A DNA stretch of 7,163 bases from Patescibacteria group bacterium (GCA_028698375.1 JAQVDI010000030.1:1-7163), one strand, 5' to 3'. Shown: positions 1 through 4,430, counted from the stretch's first letter. Notes: a model not told the origin generated them from the letters alone. Translations and numbers: made by a program.

Positions 1-8
1 AATAATAA

Positions 9-36
9 TTTTGGATTTTGAATTTTGCATTTTGAA
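9..36. repeat. Four tandem heptamers TTTTGNA
   Basis: Four consecutive 7-nt units read TTTTGGA, TTTTGAA, TTTTGCA and TTTTGAA with no spacer. They lie 17 nt beyond the 3' end of the tRNA on the minus strand. Short AT-rich heptamer runs of this type are common intergenic filler in AT-rich genomes. I see no coding potential or hairpin here. Confidence 0.7.
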
Positions 37-53
37 CTTGAGTGAAGCGAATA

Positions 54-127
54 TATGCCTGGCAGGGCTCGAACCTGCAACCTCCAGCTCCGCAAGCTGA
101 CGCTCTAGCCAATTGAGCTACAGGCAC
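54..127 (-). tRNA. tRNA-Arg (anticodon GCG)
   Basis: On the minus strand the sequence folds as a complete 74-nt cloverleaf. The acceptor stem GTGCCTG pairs with CAGGCAT, with G1-U72 as a wobble pair. The D arm is GCTC/GAGC with the GG pair in its loop, the anticodon stem is TCAGC/GCTGG, the variable loop has 5 nt, and the T arm is GCAGG-TTCGAGC-CCTGC. The anticodon loop TTGCGGA gives GCG, which reads the Arg codon CGC. The discriminator base is A and no CCA is encoded, so CCA must be added by nucleotidyltransferase. Most bacteria read CGN with an A34 (inosine) tRNA instead, so G34 is unusual. D-loop position 20 is C, whereas E. coli tRNA-Arg has the A20 identity base. The 5' end lies only 9 nt downstream of the GIY-YIG stop codon, with no convincing promoter in between, so expression probably depends on read-through from upstream and RNase P cleavage. 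Confidence 0.95.
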
Positions 128-136
128 TTAAGATAT

Positions 137-400
137 TTAAATACTTCTTATCTCTCCGTCTTCTATTATTTTTGCAATAAAATCTTTTCTTTTCCACTTT
201 TTTAATTTTAATTCCATCTTATGGGCGATAATCATATTTTCAAATTCTTGCTTAAAAACTAATTTATAAGGTTTCTTATGTTTGGTAGCTTTGACTGAAC
301 CGGAATTATGTTGTTTAAATCTATTAATTAAATCAGAAGTACTACCAATATAATATGTATTATTTTTTAAGCTTTGTAAAATATATAAAGTACCTTTCAT
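137..400 (-). CDS. Small GIY-YIG nuclease-family protein (UvrC N-terminal/YhbQ-like)
   Basis: The 87-residue product is a single GIY-YIG domain. It has a GIY-equivalent strand (Y6-I7-L8), YYIGS at 16-20, the conserved Arg (R27) in the first helix followed by H31, and a candidate metal-binding Glu (E63) before the basic KKWKR segment at 67-71. Family members of this size are stand-alone nicking-type nuclease folds whose cellular role is generally unknown. I start at the ATG at 400 because the domain begins there, as in homologues (M-x(2-4)-YIL). An in-frame GTG at 478 would add 26 residues, but that stretch encodes a tRNA fragment and a double hairpin and looks spurious. No Shine-Dalgarno is close enough: GGAG lies about 16 nt upstream. 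A TATAAT abuts the ATG but has no matching -35 box. The gene sits between a 12-nt copy of the tRNA 5' end and the intact tRNA, which suggests it arrived as part of an insertion there. The family call is firm; catalytic activity is inferred. Confidence 0.88.
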   Translation of the reverse strand: MKGTLYILQSLKNNTYYIGSTSDLINRFKQHNSGSVKATKHKKPYKLVFKQEFENMIIAHKMELKLKKWKRKDFIAKIIEDGEIRSI

Positions 401-417
401 ATTATAAGCCAATTTGC

Positions 418-466
418 TCCGACGATTTGCTTGGCAAATGTCGGAGTTCCGACCGTAGCGTCGGAA
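418..466. repeat. Double-hairpin palindromic repeat (TCCGAC/GTCGGA arms)
   Basis: Two adjacent stem-loops share the same arm sequence. The first (418-445) has a 12-bp stem with one bulged G: TCCGAC then ATTTGC, loop TTG, GCAAAT then GTCGGA. The second (447-466) is a perfect 7-bp stem TTCCGAC/GTCGGAA with loop CGTAGC. Its G+C is higher than in the flanking DNA. It directly abuts the tRNA 5' fragment and lies upstream of the GIY-YIG start. It resembles a REP-like dispersed palindrome more than a terminator, since no T-tract follows on either strand. Confidence 0.75.
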
Positions 467-478
467 AGCTACAGGCAC
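467..478 (-). pseudogene. 12-nt copy of the tRNA-Arg 5' end
   Basis: The minus strand reads GTGCCTGTAGCT, identical to nucleotides 1-12 of the intact tRNA (127 down to 116). Identity stops abruptly on both sides: TATAT against CTTAA upstream, and TTCC against CAAT downstream. The match begins exactly at tRNA position 1, so chance is unlikely. It may be a target-site duplication, the remnant left when an element re-created the tRNA end, or the stub of a deleted tandem tRNA. It is far too short to be functional. Confidence 0.7.
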
Positions 479-489
479 ATATAAAATTA

Positions 490-518
490 ATTATGCCTAA
501 ATTAATCTCTTTAATCAA
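490..518 (-). promoter_or_regulatory. Sigma70-type promoter upstream of the tRNA 5' copy
   Basis: On the minus strand, TTGATT (518-513), a 17-nt spacer and CATAAT (495-490) match the consensus in 9 of 12 positions. The -10 box ends 11 nt before the tRNA-5' copy, which is the right distance for a short 5' leader on a tRNA transcript. I infer that this is the original tRNA-Arg promoter, now separated from the intact tRNA by about 350 nt carrying the GIY-YIG gene. It may drive both. Confidence 0.6.
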
Positions 519-535
519 GACAAAAAAGATATTGT

Positions 536-578
536 TCGACTTTATGGAGAACTTACATTAATGTGACTTCTCAACTTT
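536..578. repeat. 43-bp dispersed repeat, copy 1
   Basis: This copy matches 1605-1647 at 37 of 43 positions in the same orientation. Its core (553-578) is an imperfect palindrome, from GAGAA to TTCTC around ACATTAATGT, with 11 of 13 half-site positions symmetrical. It starts 43 nt beyond the stop codon of the minus-strand gene at 622-1083. A GC-richer motif (about 590-608, TAAGCGTAGTCGAAGTGCTC region) follows and is not shared in full with copy 2. It may be a small dispersed intergenic element or a transcript-end structure. Confidence 0.7.
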
Positions 579-621
579 AATTTATACTAAGCGTAGTCGA
601 AGTGCTCAAACAATAATTTAT

Positions 622-1083
622 TTAAATCCCCAAATACGAGTCCAAATGAAAAGGATTAAAAATATTGATCTTTTTTTGCCGAGGCAATCGATCACTTAAA
701 AATTGTTCTATTTTATCTTTTTGTAAATCATGAGGTAGCTCAATAATGAACTCTGGCATGTTGCGCGAAACTGTCTGAAATAAAACATGATCCTTGCCTT
801 TAATTTTGATAAAAGAAAAAAACAAAAAATCAGAAAAAGCAAAATCCACCGAACCATATTTGACACCCTTAGCACTTAAAACTATTTCTTTTTCAATTGG
901 CACTTGATAATAAAAACGTAAATATAAAATTCCTAATGCCGCCACTGCTAAAGCTCCTAAATAATTTTGAAAAATCCAAACAAAACCAATCACCACAATC
1001 AAAATCCCCAAACCCCAAACCAAAATGCCAGAAAAATCTTTTTGGCTTTTTAATTTTATTTGCCAATTAATTTCTTTTTTCAT
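622..1083 (-). CDS. Two-helix membrane protein with soluble C-terminal domain, unknown function
   Basis: The 153-residue product has a short charged N-terminus and two adjacent hydrophobic helices (about 18-38 and 41-58) forming a hairpin. A soluble part of about 95 residues follows, with alternating beta-like strands (EIVLSAKGVKYG, then FSDFLFFSFIKIKG). The layout of a two-helix hairpin before a PH-like beta domain resembles the YcxB-like/bacterial-PH type of small membrane proteins. That is only an architectural resemblance and no family motif is certain. I start at the ATG at 1083, not the ATG at 1092, because an extended -10 box overlaps the upstream ATG and would place the transcript start at about 1084. 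It follows the DUF2304 gene by about 150 nt on the same strand, so it may have its own promoter and need not share that gene's role. Confidence 0.8.
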   Translation of the reverse strand: MKKEINWQIKLKSQKDFSGILVWGLGILIVVIGFVWIFQNYLGALAVAALGILYLRFYYQVPIEKEIVLSAKGVKYGSVDFAFSDFLFFSFIKIKGKDHVLFQTVSRNMPEFIIELPHDLQKDKIEQFLSDRLPRQKKINIFNPFHLDSYLGI

Positions 1084-1090
1084 TAAAAAC

Positions 1091-1099
1091 ATTATAACA
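1091..1099 (-). promoter_or_regulatory. Extended -10 promoter element (TGTTATAAT)
   Basis: The minus strand reads TGT followed by a perfect TATAAT, an extended -10 (TGn) element. The best -35 position is weak (TTCTTA, 3 of 6), as expected when an extended -10 is present. Transcription would start about 7 nt downstream, at or next to the ATG at 1083, giving a leaderless or nearly leaderless mRNA. This decides the start of the 622-1083 gene. Confidence 0.6.
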
Positions 1100-1136
1100 C
1101 GAAAATGGAAATTAAGAATGATTAATTTAAAATGGT

Positions 1137-1216
1137 GAATAAATAACGAATGTTTGAATGTCTAAAATTCGTAAATTAGAGTATCCAAAATTTATTCATA
1201 ATTCGTCATTCGTAAT
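1137..1216. repeat. Degenerate short inverted/direct repeats in the 1084-1230 spacer
   Basis: The spacer holds related short words. GAATAAAT (1137) and its complement ATTTATTC (1190) form one pair, ACGAATG (1146) and CATTCGT (1207) another, and TTCGTAA occurs twice. The pairs are interleaved, not nested, so a single clean hairpin does not form. It looks like decayed repetitive intergenic sequence of the ATTCGTAATT type. No gene or terminator is visible. Confidence 0.45.
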
Positions 1217-1230
1217 TTAAAAATTGAGTA

Positions 1231-1584
1231 CTACTTTTTCTTCCGCTTGACCCCACGATCCAGTTTTCTATTAATAAGTGCAATATATTTTACAGTTTCT
1301 GTGACATCGCTTTCTACGGCCGTAATTTTAGAATAAAGACGAAAAATAAAATAAAACATAATCATAAACGCCACAAAGAAAACCGCATCAGTTCCTCGAG
1401 CCACACCAATACTTTGCGCCACTTGATCGGCCAAAGTGGGATGAATAGTAAAAACAATTACTGAACCCCAAACTAAAATCCAAATTAAAAAATTAGTTGC
1501 ATCAATCTTTTTTTGGCTTAGACCCAACAAAAGACGGACAATAAACAAAACAGCAAAAGTAATTATAAAAATTTTGAAAATCAT
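1231..1584 (-). CDS. DUF2304 family membrane protein
   Basis: The 117-residue product has three hydrophobic helices (about 2-20, 33-48 and 67-83). The characteristic ARGTD segment (62-66) lies just before the third helix, and a charged coil-forming tail (about 85-108, with ESDVTETVKYIALINRKLD) ends in basic residues. Length, order and the GxxRGxD-like signature match DUF2304 (PF10066). These small proteins usually lie next to GT2 polyprenyl-phosphate glycosyltransferases. Here the GT2 gene is the next gene upstream on the same strand, 103 nt away. A role as membrane partner or anchor for that enzyme is inference. No Shine-Dalgarno is seen; the ATG is preceded by an AT-rich run, so either co-transcription with the GT2 gene or a weak own promoter is possible. 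Confidence 0.85.
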   Translation of the reverse strand: MIFKIFIITFAVLFIVRLLLGLSQKKIDATNFLIWILVWGSVIVFTIHPTLADQVAQSIGVARGTDAVFFVAFMIMFYFIFRLYSKITAVESDVTETVKYIALINRKLDRGVKRKKK

Positions 1585-1604
1585 ATATATTTAATTTTTA
1601 TCAT

Positions 1605-1647
1605 TCGACCTTGTGGAGAATTTTCCTTAATGTAACTTCTCAACTTT
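1605..1647. repeat. 43-bp dispersed repeat, copy 2
   Basis: This is the same element as 536-578 in the same orientation, with 6 mismatches in 43. It starts TCGACCTTGTGGAGAA and ends AACTTCTCAACTTT. Like copy 1, it lies about 40 nt beyond the stop codon of a minus-strand gene (the GT2 at 1688-2368), and upstream of the DUF2304 start. The palindromic core is weaker here (10 of 13 symmetrical). The conserved placement 3' of genes suggests either a transcript-end function or a preferred landing site. Confidence 0.7.
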
Positions 1648-1687
1648 GCTCGAAGAATATTTAATTTAAAATTTATTTAACAAGATT

Positions 1688-2368
1688 TTATTTAAATTTA
1701 ATGGCCAATAATCTAGCTAAAGTTTTTAAACCATTTTTAAAATTTTGCCCCTTACTTAAAGAATAAGTAGTATAAACCACTTTAATCGGAATTTCTGTAA
1801 ATTTCAAGTTAAGACGTTTAATTTCCCCTACCATTTCTGAACAAATTTCCCAACGACTACTTTTTAAATCCATTTTTTTTAAAGCTTTAGCCCTAATAGC
1901 ACGAAATCCAGATTGCGAATCAGTCACATTAATACCCAGAAGCAAACGTGTTGTCAAATTACCTGTAATATTAGCGATTTGTCTAGTTTTGGGCATTTTA
2001 TGTTTTTCCCCCAAAAGCCGTGATCCTAAAACAATATCCAATTTTTTTTTGACAATTGGTTCAACTAATTTCTTAATATCACTAACTCGATGTTGTAAAT
2101 CCGCATCCATCATCACTACAATTTTAGCCCCAAGATTTATAGCTTCGCTAAAGCCAGTGCGTAAAGCACCACCAGCACCACGATTAATCGGCAATTGCAA
2201 AGCTACTGCCCCGCAATTTTGCGCCACTTCAAAAGTTTGGTCATGCGACCCATCATCAACAACAATTACATTTTTATAACCAGCATAAACTAATTTTTTA
2301 ATTAATTTGCCAACTGTTTTCGCCTCATTATACGCTGGCACTACAATGGCAATTTCACTCTTTTTCAT
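1688..2368 (-). CDS. GT2 glycosyltransferase, dolichyl/polyprenyl-phosphate mannose synthase-like
   Basis: The 226-residue GT-A enzyme would transfer a sugar from a nucleotide donor, typically to a polyprenyl phosphate on the cytoplasmic face of the membrane. Motifs in order are the N-terminal strand with PAYNE (11-15), DDGS (38-41), the metal-binding DAD in MDADLQH (87-93), GSR (115-117) and QSGFRA (152-157), then an IPIKV-x-Y strand near 200. There are no C-terminal membrane helices, so it is the short soluble DPM1-like type, and the neighbouring DUF2304 protein is a plausible membrane partner. I start at the ATG at 2368, not the TTG at 2404. The domain begins there, and a promoter places transcript start at that ATG (TTGCTA, 18 nt, TATTAT, 6 nt, ATG). 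The donor and acceptor cannot be read from sequence. Confidence 0.9.
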   Translation of the reverse strand: MKKSEIAIVVPAYNEAKTVGKLIKKLVYAGYKNVIVVDDGSHDQTFEVAQNCGAVALQLPINRGAGGALRTGFSEAINLGAKIVVMMDADLQHRVSDIKKLVEPIVKKKLDIVLGSRLLGEKHKMPKTRQIANITGNLTTRLLLGINVTDSQSGFRAIRAKALKKMDLKSSRWEICSEMVGEIKRLNLKFTEIPIKVVYTTYSLSKGQNFKNGLKTLARLLAIKFK

Positions 2369-2374
2369 AATCTT

Positions 2375-2404
2375 ATAATAAACAGAAAACAAATCTTTTA
2401 GCAA
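2375..2404 (-). promoter_or_regulatory. Promoter of the GT2 gene, leaderless spacing
   Basis: On the minus strand, TTGCTA (2404-2399), an 18-nt spacer and TATTAT (2380-2375) precede the ATG at 2368 with a 6-nt gap. The predicted transcript start falls on or beside the ATG, and no Shine-Dalgarno is present. The TTG codon at 2404 that could extend the frame lies inside the -35 box, which argues against its use. Confidence 0.55.
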
Positions 2405-2411
2405 GAATAAA

Positions 2412-2426
2412 TTAAAAAATTATTCA
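2412..2426. repeat. Left 15-bp direct repeat flanking the GC-rich cassette
   Basis: TTAAAAAATTATTCA is identical to 3331-3345 in the same orientation. It lies 8 nt beyond the -35 box of the GT2 promoter and before the cassette promoter. The sequence is AT-rich, so some chance similarity is expected. A 15/15 match at just these two flanks is still noteworthy. Confidence 0.6.
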
Positions 2427-2460
2427 ATAACCCCTCAACAATAATTAACACTCTTGCTTT

Positions 2461-2488
2461 TTTACAAAAAATATGTTATTAACATAAT
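2461..2488 (+). promoter_or_regulatory. Cassette promoter TTTACA-16-CATAAT
   Basis: TTTACA (2461-2466, 5 of 6) and CATAAT (2483-2488, 5 of 6) are separated by 16 nt. Transcription would start near 2495, leaving a leader of about 35 nt that contains the Shine-Dalgarno site. An overlapping alternative, TTGCTT (2454-2459) with TATTAA (2477-2482), is weaker. Confidence 0.55.
2472..2486. promoter_or_regulatory. 15-bp inverted repeat overlapping the cassette promoter (possible operator)
   Basis: TATGTTA-T-TAACATA is a perfect 7+1+7 inverted repeat that covers the spacer end and the first part of the -10 box. Its position would suit a dimeric repressor competing with RNA polymerase. It is AT-rich, so a chance palindrome is possible, and no regulator gene is in the window. 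Confidence 0.35.
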
Positions 2489-2515
2489 AACCTCCAGAGG
2501 GGAAAATCTTTGAGA

Positions 2516-2522
2516 AAGGAAG
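2516..2522 (+). promoter_or_regulatory. Shine-Dalgarno site of the cassette ORF
   Basis: AAGGAAG has its AGGA core 9 nt before the ATG at 2530, within the normal range. It is the only clear ribosome binding site in the window, in contrast to the near-leaderless neighbours. It supports this start. Just upstream, CCTC-CA-GAGG (2491-2500) could form a very short hairpin. Confidence 0.75.
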
Positions 2523-2529
2523 AGTTGAA

Positions 2530-3276
2530 ATGAACGCGAACTGCATCATAGTTTTCCCTGATTATCTAGGGAAGGCTTGCGGGGGAGACTTCGCGAAAAG
2601 TCTCCTCAAAATGTACCCAGGAATAGAAGTTGTTGCCATGGTCAACGGCGGCACCAAGTATGAGATGCAGGAGGCGGCACAAACCGCCCTCCCAGGCATT
2701 ATTCCATTTATCACATTAAGCAAGGGAGTCGTCGCCTCTTTGCTTAAAAGCTATGAGCACATCATAGCTAACTATCCGGATGATCAATCGGTAGTTCGGC
2801 TGGACACAGCTGAGCACCCGATTGAGTACGTCGCCGCTCTGGCGGCAAAAGCCGAAGAGATCGGCGGGATGACCATCGGCGACCTTGACTTCGCCGCGGG
2901 TGGACTCGTCCCTGGATCACTCGACGAGGCGATCCACCTGATTGTATTCCCCGAGATGTACAATTACTTCTCGGGTGGGCACTTCAGTATCTCCTGTGCC
3001 CACGGTTTTCAAGCCTACGGCGGTAAGGTTTTCGAGACTATCGTCAATGGCGCATGGAAAATTGTCCAGGAGGCCGAACGCAAACTCGGCACCTTCCCCC
3101 AGTGGGGACTGGATGGTGCCATGGCCTTATCCGCAGCCATGCAAAACATTCCGGTAGAAGTCATACCGGTACCGGCGATGTCCAAGAGGAATCGCCCCAC
3201 ACCCAAGGTCTTCCAGCAATGGGAGGCCAACTACAACATATGCCTGGCGGCGGAAAAAGTGTTTAACGACACCTAA
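2530..3276 (+). CDS. 248-aa protein of unknown function, possible GT-A-like glycosyltransferase
   Basis: I do not recognise this protein with certainty. It is soluble, with no signal peptide or membrane helix. It alternates hydrophobic strands and helices, starting CIIVFPDYLGKACGGDF (5-21). Polar clusters that could be active-site loops are LDTAEHP (91-97), GDLDF (117-121), SGGHFS (148-153), QWGLDGAMALSAA (191-203) and RNRPTPKVFQQW (220-231). A DxxEH-type acidic cluster mid-protein, a later GLDG segment and a basic RxRP loop near the end are reminiscent of GT-A nucleotide-sugar enzymes, and the surrounding polysaccharide genes fit. That is inference only. The start is fixed by the Shine-Dalgarno site at 2516-2522. 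The gene is monocistronic, with its own promoter and terminator. Its G+C and codon choice (many CGC, GGC and CTC codons) differ sharply from every other gene here, which suggests transfer. It is a real gene by codon bias and signals; its function is open. Confidence 0.85.
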   Translation: MNANCIIVFPDYLGKACGGDFAKSLLKMYPGIEVVAMVNGGTKYEMQEAAQTALPGIIPFITLSKGVVASLLKSYEHIIANYPDDQSVVRLDTAEHPIEYVAALAAKAEEIGGMTIGDLDFAAGGLVPGSLDEAIHLIVFPEMYNYFSGGHFSISCAHGFQAYGGKVFETIVNGAWKIVQEAERKLGTFPQWGLDGAMALSAAMQNIPVEVIPVPAMSKRNRPTPKVFQQWEANYNICLAAEKVFNDT

Positions 3277-3296
3277 ACCACGCCAGCTGCACATCA

Positions 3297-3332
3297 GCGC
3301 GAGGATTCAAAACTCCTCGCGCTTTTATTTTT
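3297..3332 (+). terminator. Intrinsic terminator of the cassette ORF
   Basis: A perfect 9-bp stem, GCGCGAGGA (3297-3305) with TCCTCGCGC (3314-3322), closes an 8-nt loop and is followed by TTTTATTTTT. It lies 20 nt after the stop codon. It is the only strong Rho-independent terminator in the window. The last two T residues are also the first two bases of the right 15-bp direct repeat. Confidence 0.92.
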
Positions 3333-3345
3333 AAAAAATTATTCA
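3331..3345. repeat. Right 15-bp direct repeat flanking the GC-rich cassette
   Basis: TTAAAAAATTATTCA is identical to 2412-2426. It begins at the end of the terminator T-tract and precedes the dehydrogenase promoter by 20 nt. If the cassette were removed together with one repeat copy, the GT2 and dehydrogenase genes would be divergent across an ordinary short spacer. Confidence 0.6.
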
Positions 3346-3365
3346 TTTAATCTATTATAAAAAAC

Positions 3366-3394
3366 TTGACTGATAAGAATAAAAAACCTATAAT
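3366..3394 (+). promoter_or_regulatory. Sigma70 promoter of the dehydrogenase gene
   Basis: TTGACT (5 of 6), an optimal 17-nt spacer and a perfect TATAAT form the best promoter in the window. Transcription would begin near 3401, giving a leader of about 24 nt that is AT-rich and has no Shine-Dalgarno site. Confidence 0.8.
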
Positions 3395-3424
3395 TAACAC
3401 ACTAAAATTAATTAATACAATAAA

Positions 3425-4387
3425 ATGCCTCAAAACAATCCATTAGAAAAAATTAATCTTTCAATTTCGCCTAAAGAACCCCTTGACCAAAAAGAAAAAG
3501 AAAAAATTCAAAAGGAACTTGAAAAAAAAGTTGGCAAAAACTTAGAAATTAATTGGGGCGAAGTTACTCCTGGCAAACCCAGAAAAAAAATTGGTATTGT
3601 CGGCCACGGCTATGTAGGCCAAGGAATGGAAAAATTATTTAAAGATCACTACGATATAAGAATCTATGACCCTGGCTATCCAGACTCCAATACTAAAGAG
3701 GAAATAAATCAATGCGATTTAGCTATAATTTGTGTCCCCACACCAATGAAAGATGATCGTTCTTGCGACATTTCAATTGTTGAAGATTCAATTAAATGGC
3801 TGGAGACACCAGTAATTTGGATTAGGTCTACAGTTGAGCCGGGGACTGTGGAAAATTTAAAGAAAAAATACAATAAACGAATTGTTTTCTCACCTGAATA
3901 TCTAGGACAAAGTGCCTATTGGACTCCCTATTCTTTCCACACTGACGAAAAAGAAATGCCTTATATTATTTTTGGCGGTGATAAAAAAGACACCCAATAT
4001 GTAATTAAATTTGTGGCGCCAATTTTAGGACCAACTAAACAATATCCACAAACCGATGCCACTACAGCAGAAGTAGTAAAATATATGGAAAATACTTTTT
4101 TTGCCCTTAAAGTAACTTTTGTTAATGAAATGTTTGATATTTGTAAAGCGATGGGGCTAGACTTTTACGAAGTACGAGATCTTTGGACTATGGATCCAAG
4201 ACTTAATCCTATGCACACAATGGTTTTTGAAGACAATCGCGGTTATGGCGGAAAATGTTTTCCTAAAGATGTTAACGGAATTGTCCAAGCATCGGTTAAA
4301 GCCGGCTATAAACCAGAACTCTTAATGAAAATGGTCGAAGTTAATGACAAATTCCGCAAATCGAATCCTCCGGAAAACAAAAATTAA
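3425..4387 (+). CDS. UDP-glucose/GDP-mannose dehydrogenase family protein lacking the C-terminal domain
   Basis: Family members oxidise the C6 hydroxyl of a nucleotide sugar to a uronate with two NAD+, for example UDP-glucose to UDP-glucuronate for acidic polysaccharides. The 320 residues contain a lysine/glutamate-rich N-terminal extension (1-54) and an NAD-binding Rossmann domain with GHGYVG (60-65), CVPTP (103-107), STVEPGT (135-141) and SPEYLG (156-161). The central domain carries MENTFFALK (221-229), N234 and the catalytic-cysteine motif GYGGKCFPKD (273-282, C278). It ends soon after this domain, at about 310, whereas the usual enzymes run to about 390-450 residues with a C-terminal nucleotide-sugar-binding domain. 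The active-site residues are intact and the stop is followed directly by the next promoter, so this looks like a genuine short form, not a sequencing break. Substrate specificity is uncertain without the missing domain. It is transcribed from 3366-3394, upstream of the methyltransferase operon. Confidence 0.88.
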   Translation: MPQNNPLEKINLSISPKEPLDQKEKEKIQKELEKKVGKNLEINWGEVTPGKPRKKIGIVGHGYVGQGMEKLFKDHYDIRIYDPGYPDSNTKEEINQCDLAIICVPTPMKDDRSCDISIVEDSIKWLETPVIWIRSTVEPGTVENLKKKYNKRIVFSPEYLGQSAYWTPYSFHTDEKEMPYIIFGGDKKDTQYVIKFVAPILGPTKQYPQTDATTAEVVKYMENTFFALKVTFVNEMFDICKAMGLDFYEVRDLWTMDPRLNPMHTMVFEDNRGYGGKCFPKDVNGIVQASVKAGYKPELLMKMVEVNDKFRKSNPPENKN

Positions 4388-4401
4388 TTATTTTAATTTA
4401 A

Positions 4402-4430
4402 TTGATAAAAAAAGAGTTCTATCTTATAAT
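4402..4430 (+). promoter_or_regulatory. Sigma70 promoter of the methyltransferase-flippase-ligase operon
   Basis: TTGATA (5 of 6), 17 nt and a perfect TATAAT start 15 nt after the dehydrogenase stop codon. The ATG at 4440 is only 9 nt after the -10 box, so the mRNA would be leaderless or nearly so. This decides the methyltransferase start against an in-frame ATG at 4344 inside the previous gene. Confidence 0.75.

Larger units (their letters stand above)
2427..3330 (+). mobile_element. Putative single-gene GC-rich cassette bounded by direct repeats
   Basis: This 904-bp segment lies exactly between two identical 15-bp repeats. It holds a promoter with an overlapping palindrome, a Shine-Dalgarno site, one ORF and an intrinsic terminator. 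The ORF is strongly GC-biased (37 G+C of 60 at 2821-2880) in an AT-rich setting (12 of 60 at 4861-4920), and it uses a canonical ribosome binding site that its neighbours lack. No transposase, recombinase or terminal inverted repeat is visible. Recent transfer as a self-contained unit is inference. Conservation of an ancient GC-rich gene is the alternative. Confidence 0.45.

Noticed and set aside
401..478. N-terminal extension of the GIY-YIG protein from a GTG at 478
   Set aside because: The 26 extra codons translate a tRNA fragment and two hairpins and precede the natural start of the domain. The ATG at 400 fits the family.
355..561. Small plus-strand open frame
   Set aside because: It runs antisense over the GIY-YIG start, the double hairpin, the tRNA fragment and a repeat, with no start signal and no protein-like pattern.
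553..578. Intrinsic terminator in the 43-bp repeat
   Set aside because: The palindrome is imperfect, AT-rich and not directly followed by a T-tract on either strand, so I call it a repeat only.
2942..3266. Overlapping open frames in other phases within the GC-rich ORF
   Set aside because: High G+C makes long chance frames. Only the 2530-3276 frame has an SD site, a terminator at proper distance and coherent protein character.
3262..3322. Integron attC site at the 3' end of the cassette
   Set aside because: I looked for paired RYYYAAC/GTTRRRY cores and a bulged long stem. GTTTAAC occurs once, but the structure is a plain terminator hairpin, and the cassette has its own promoter.
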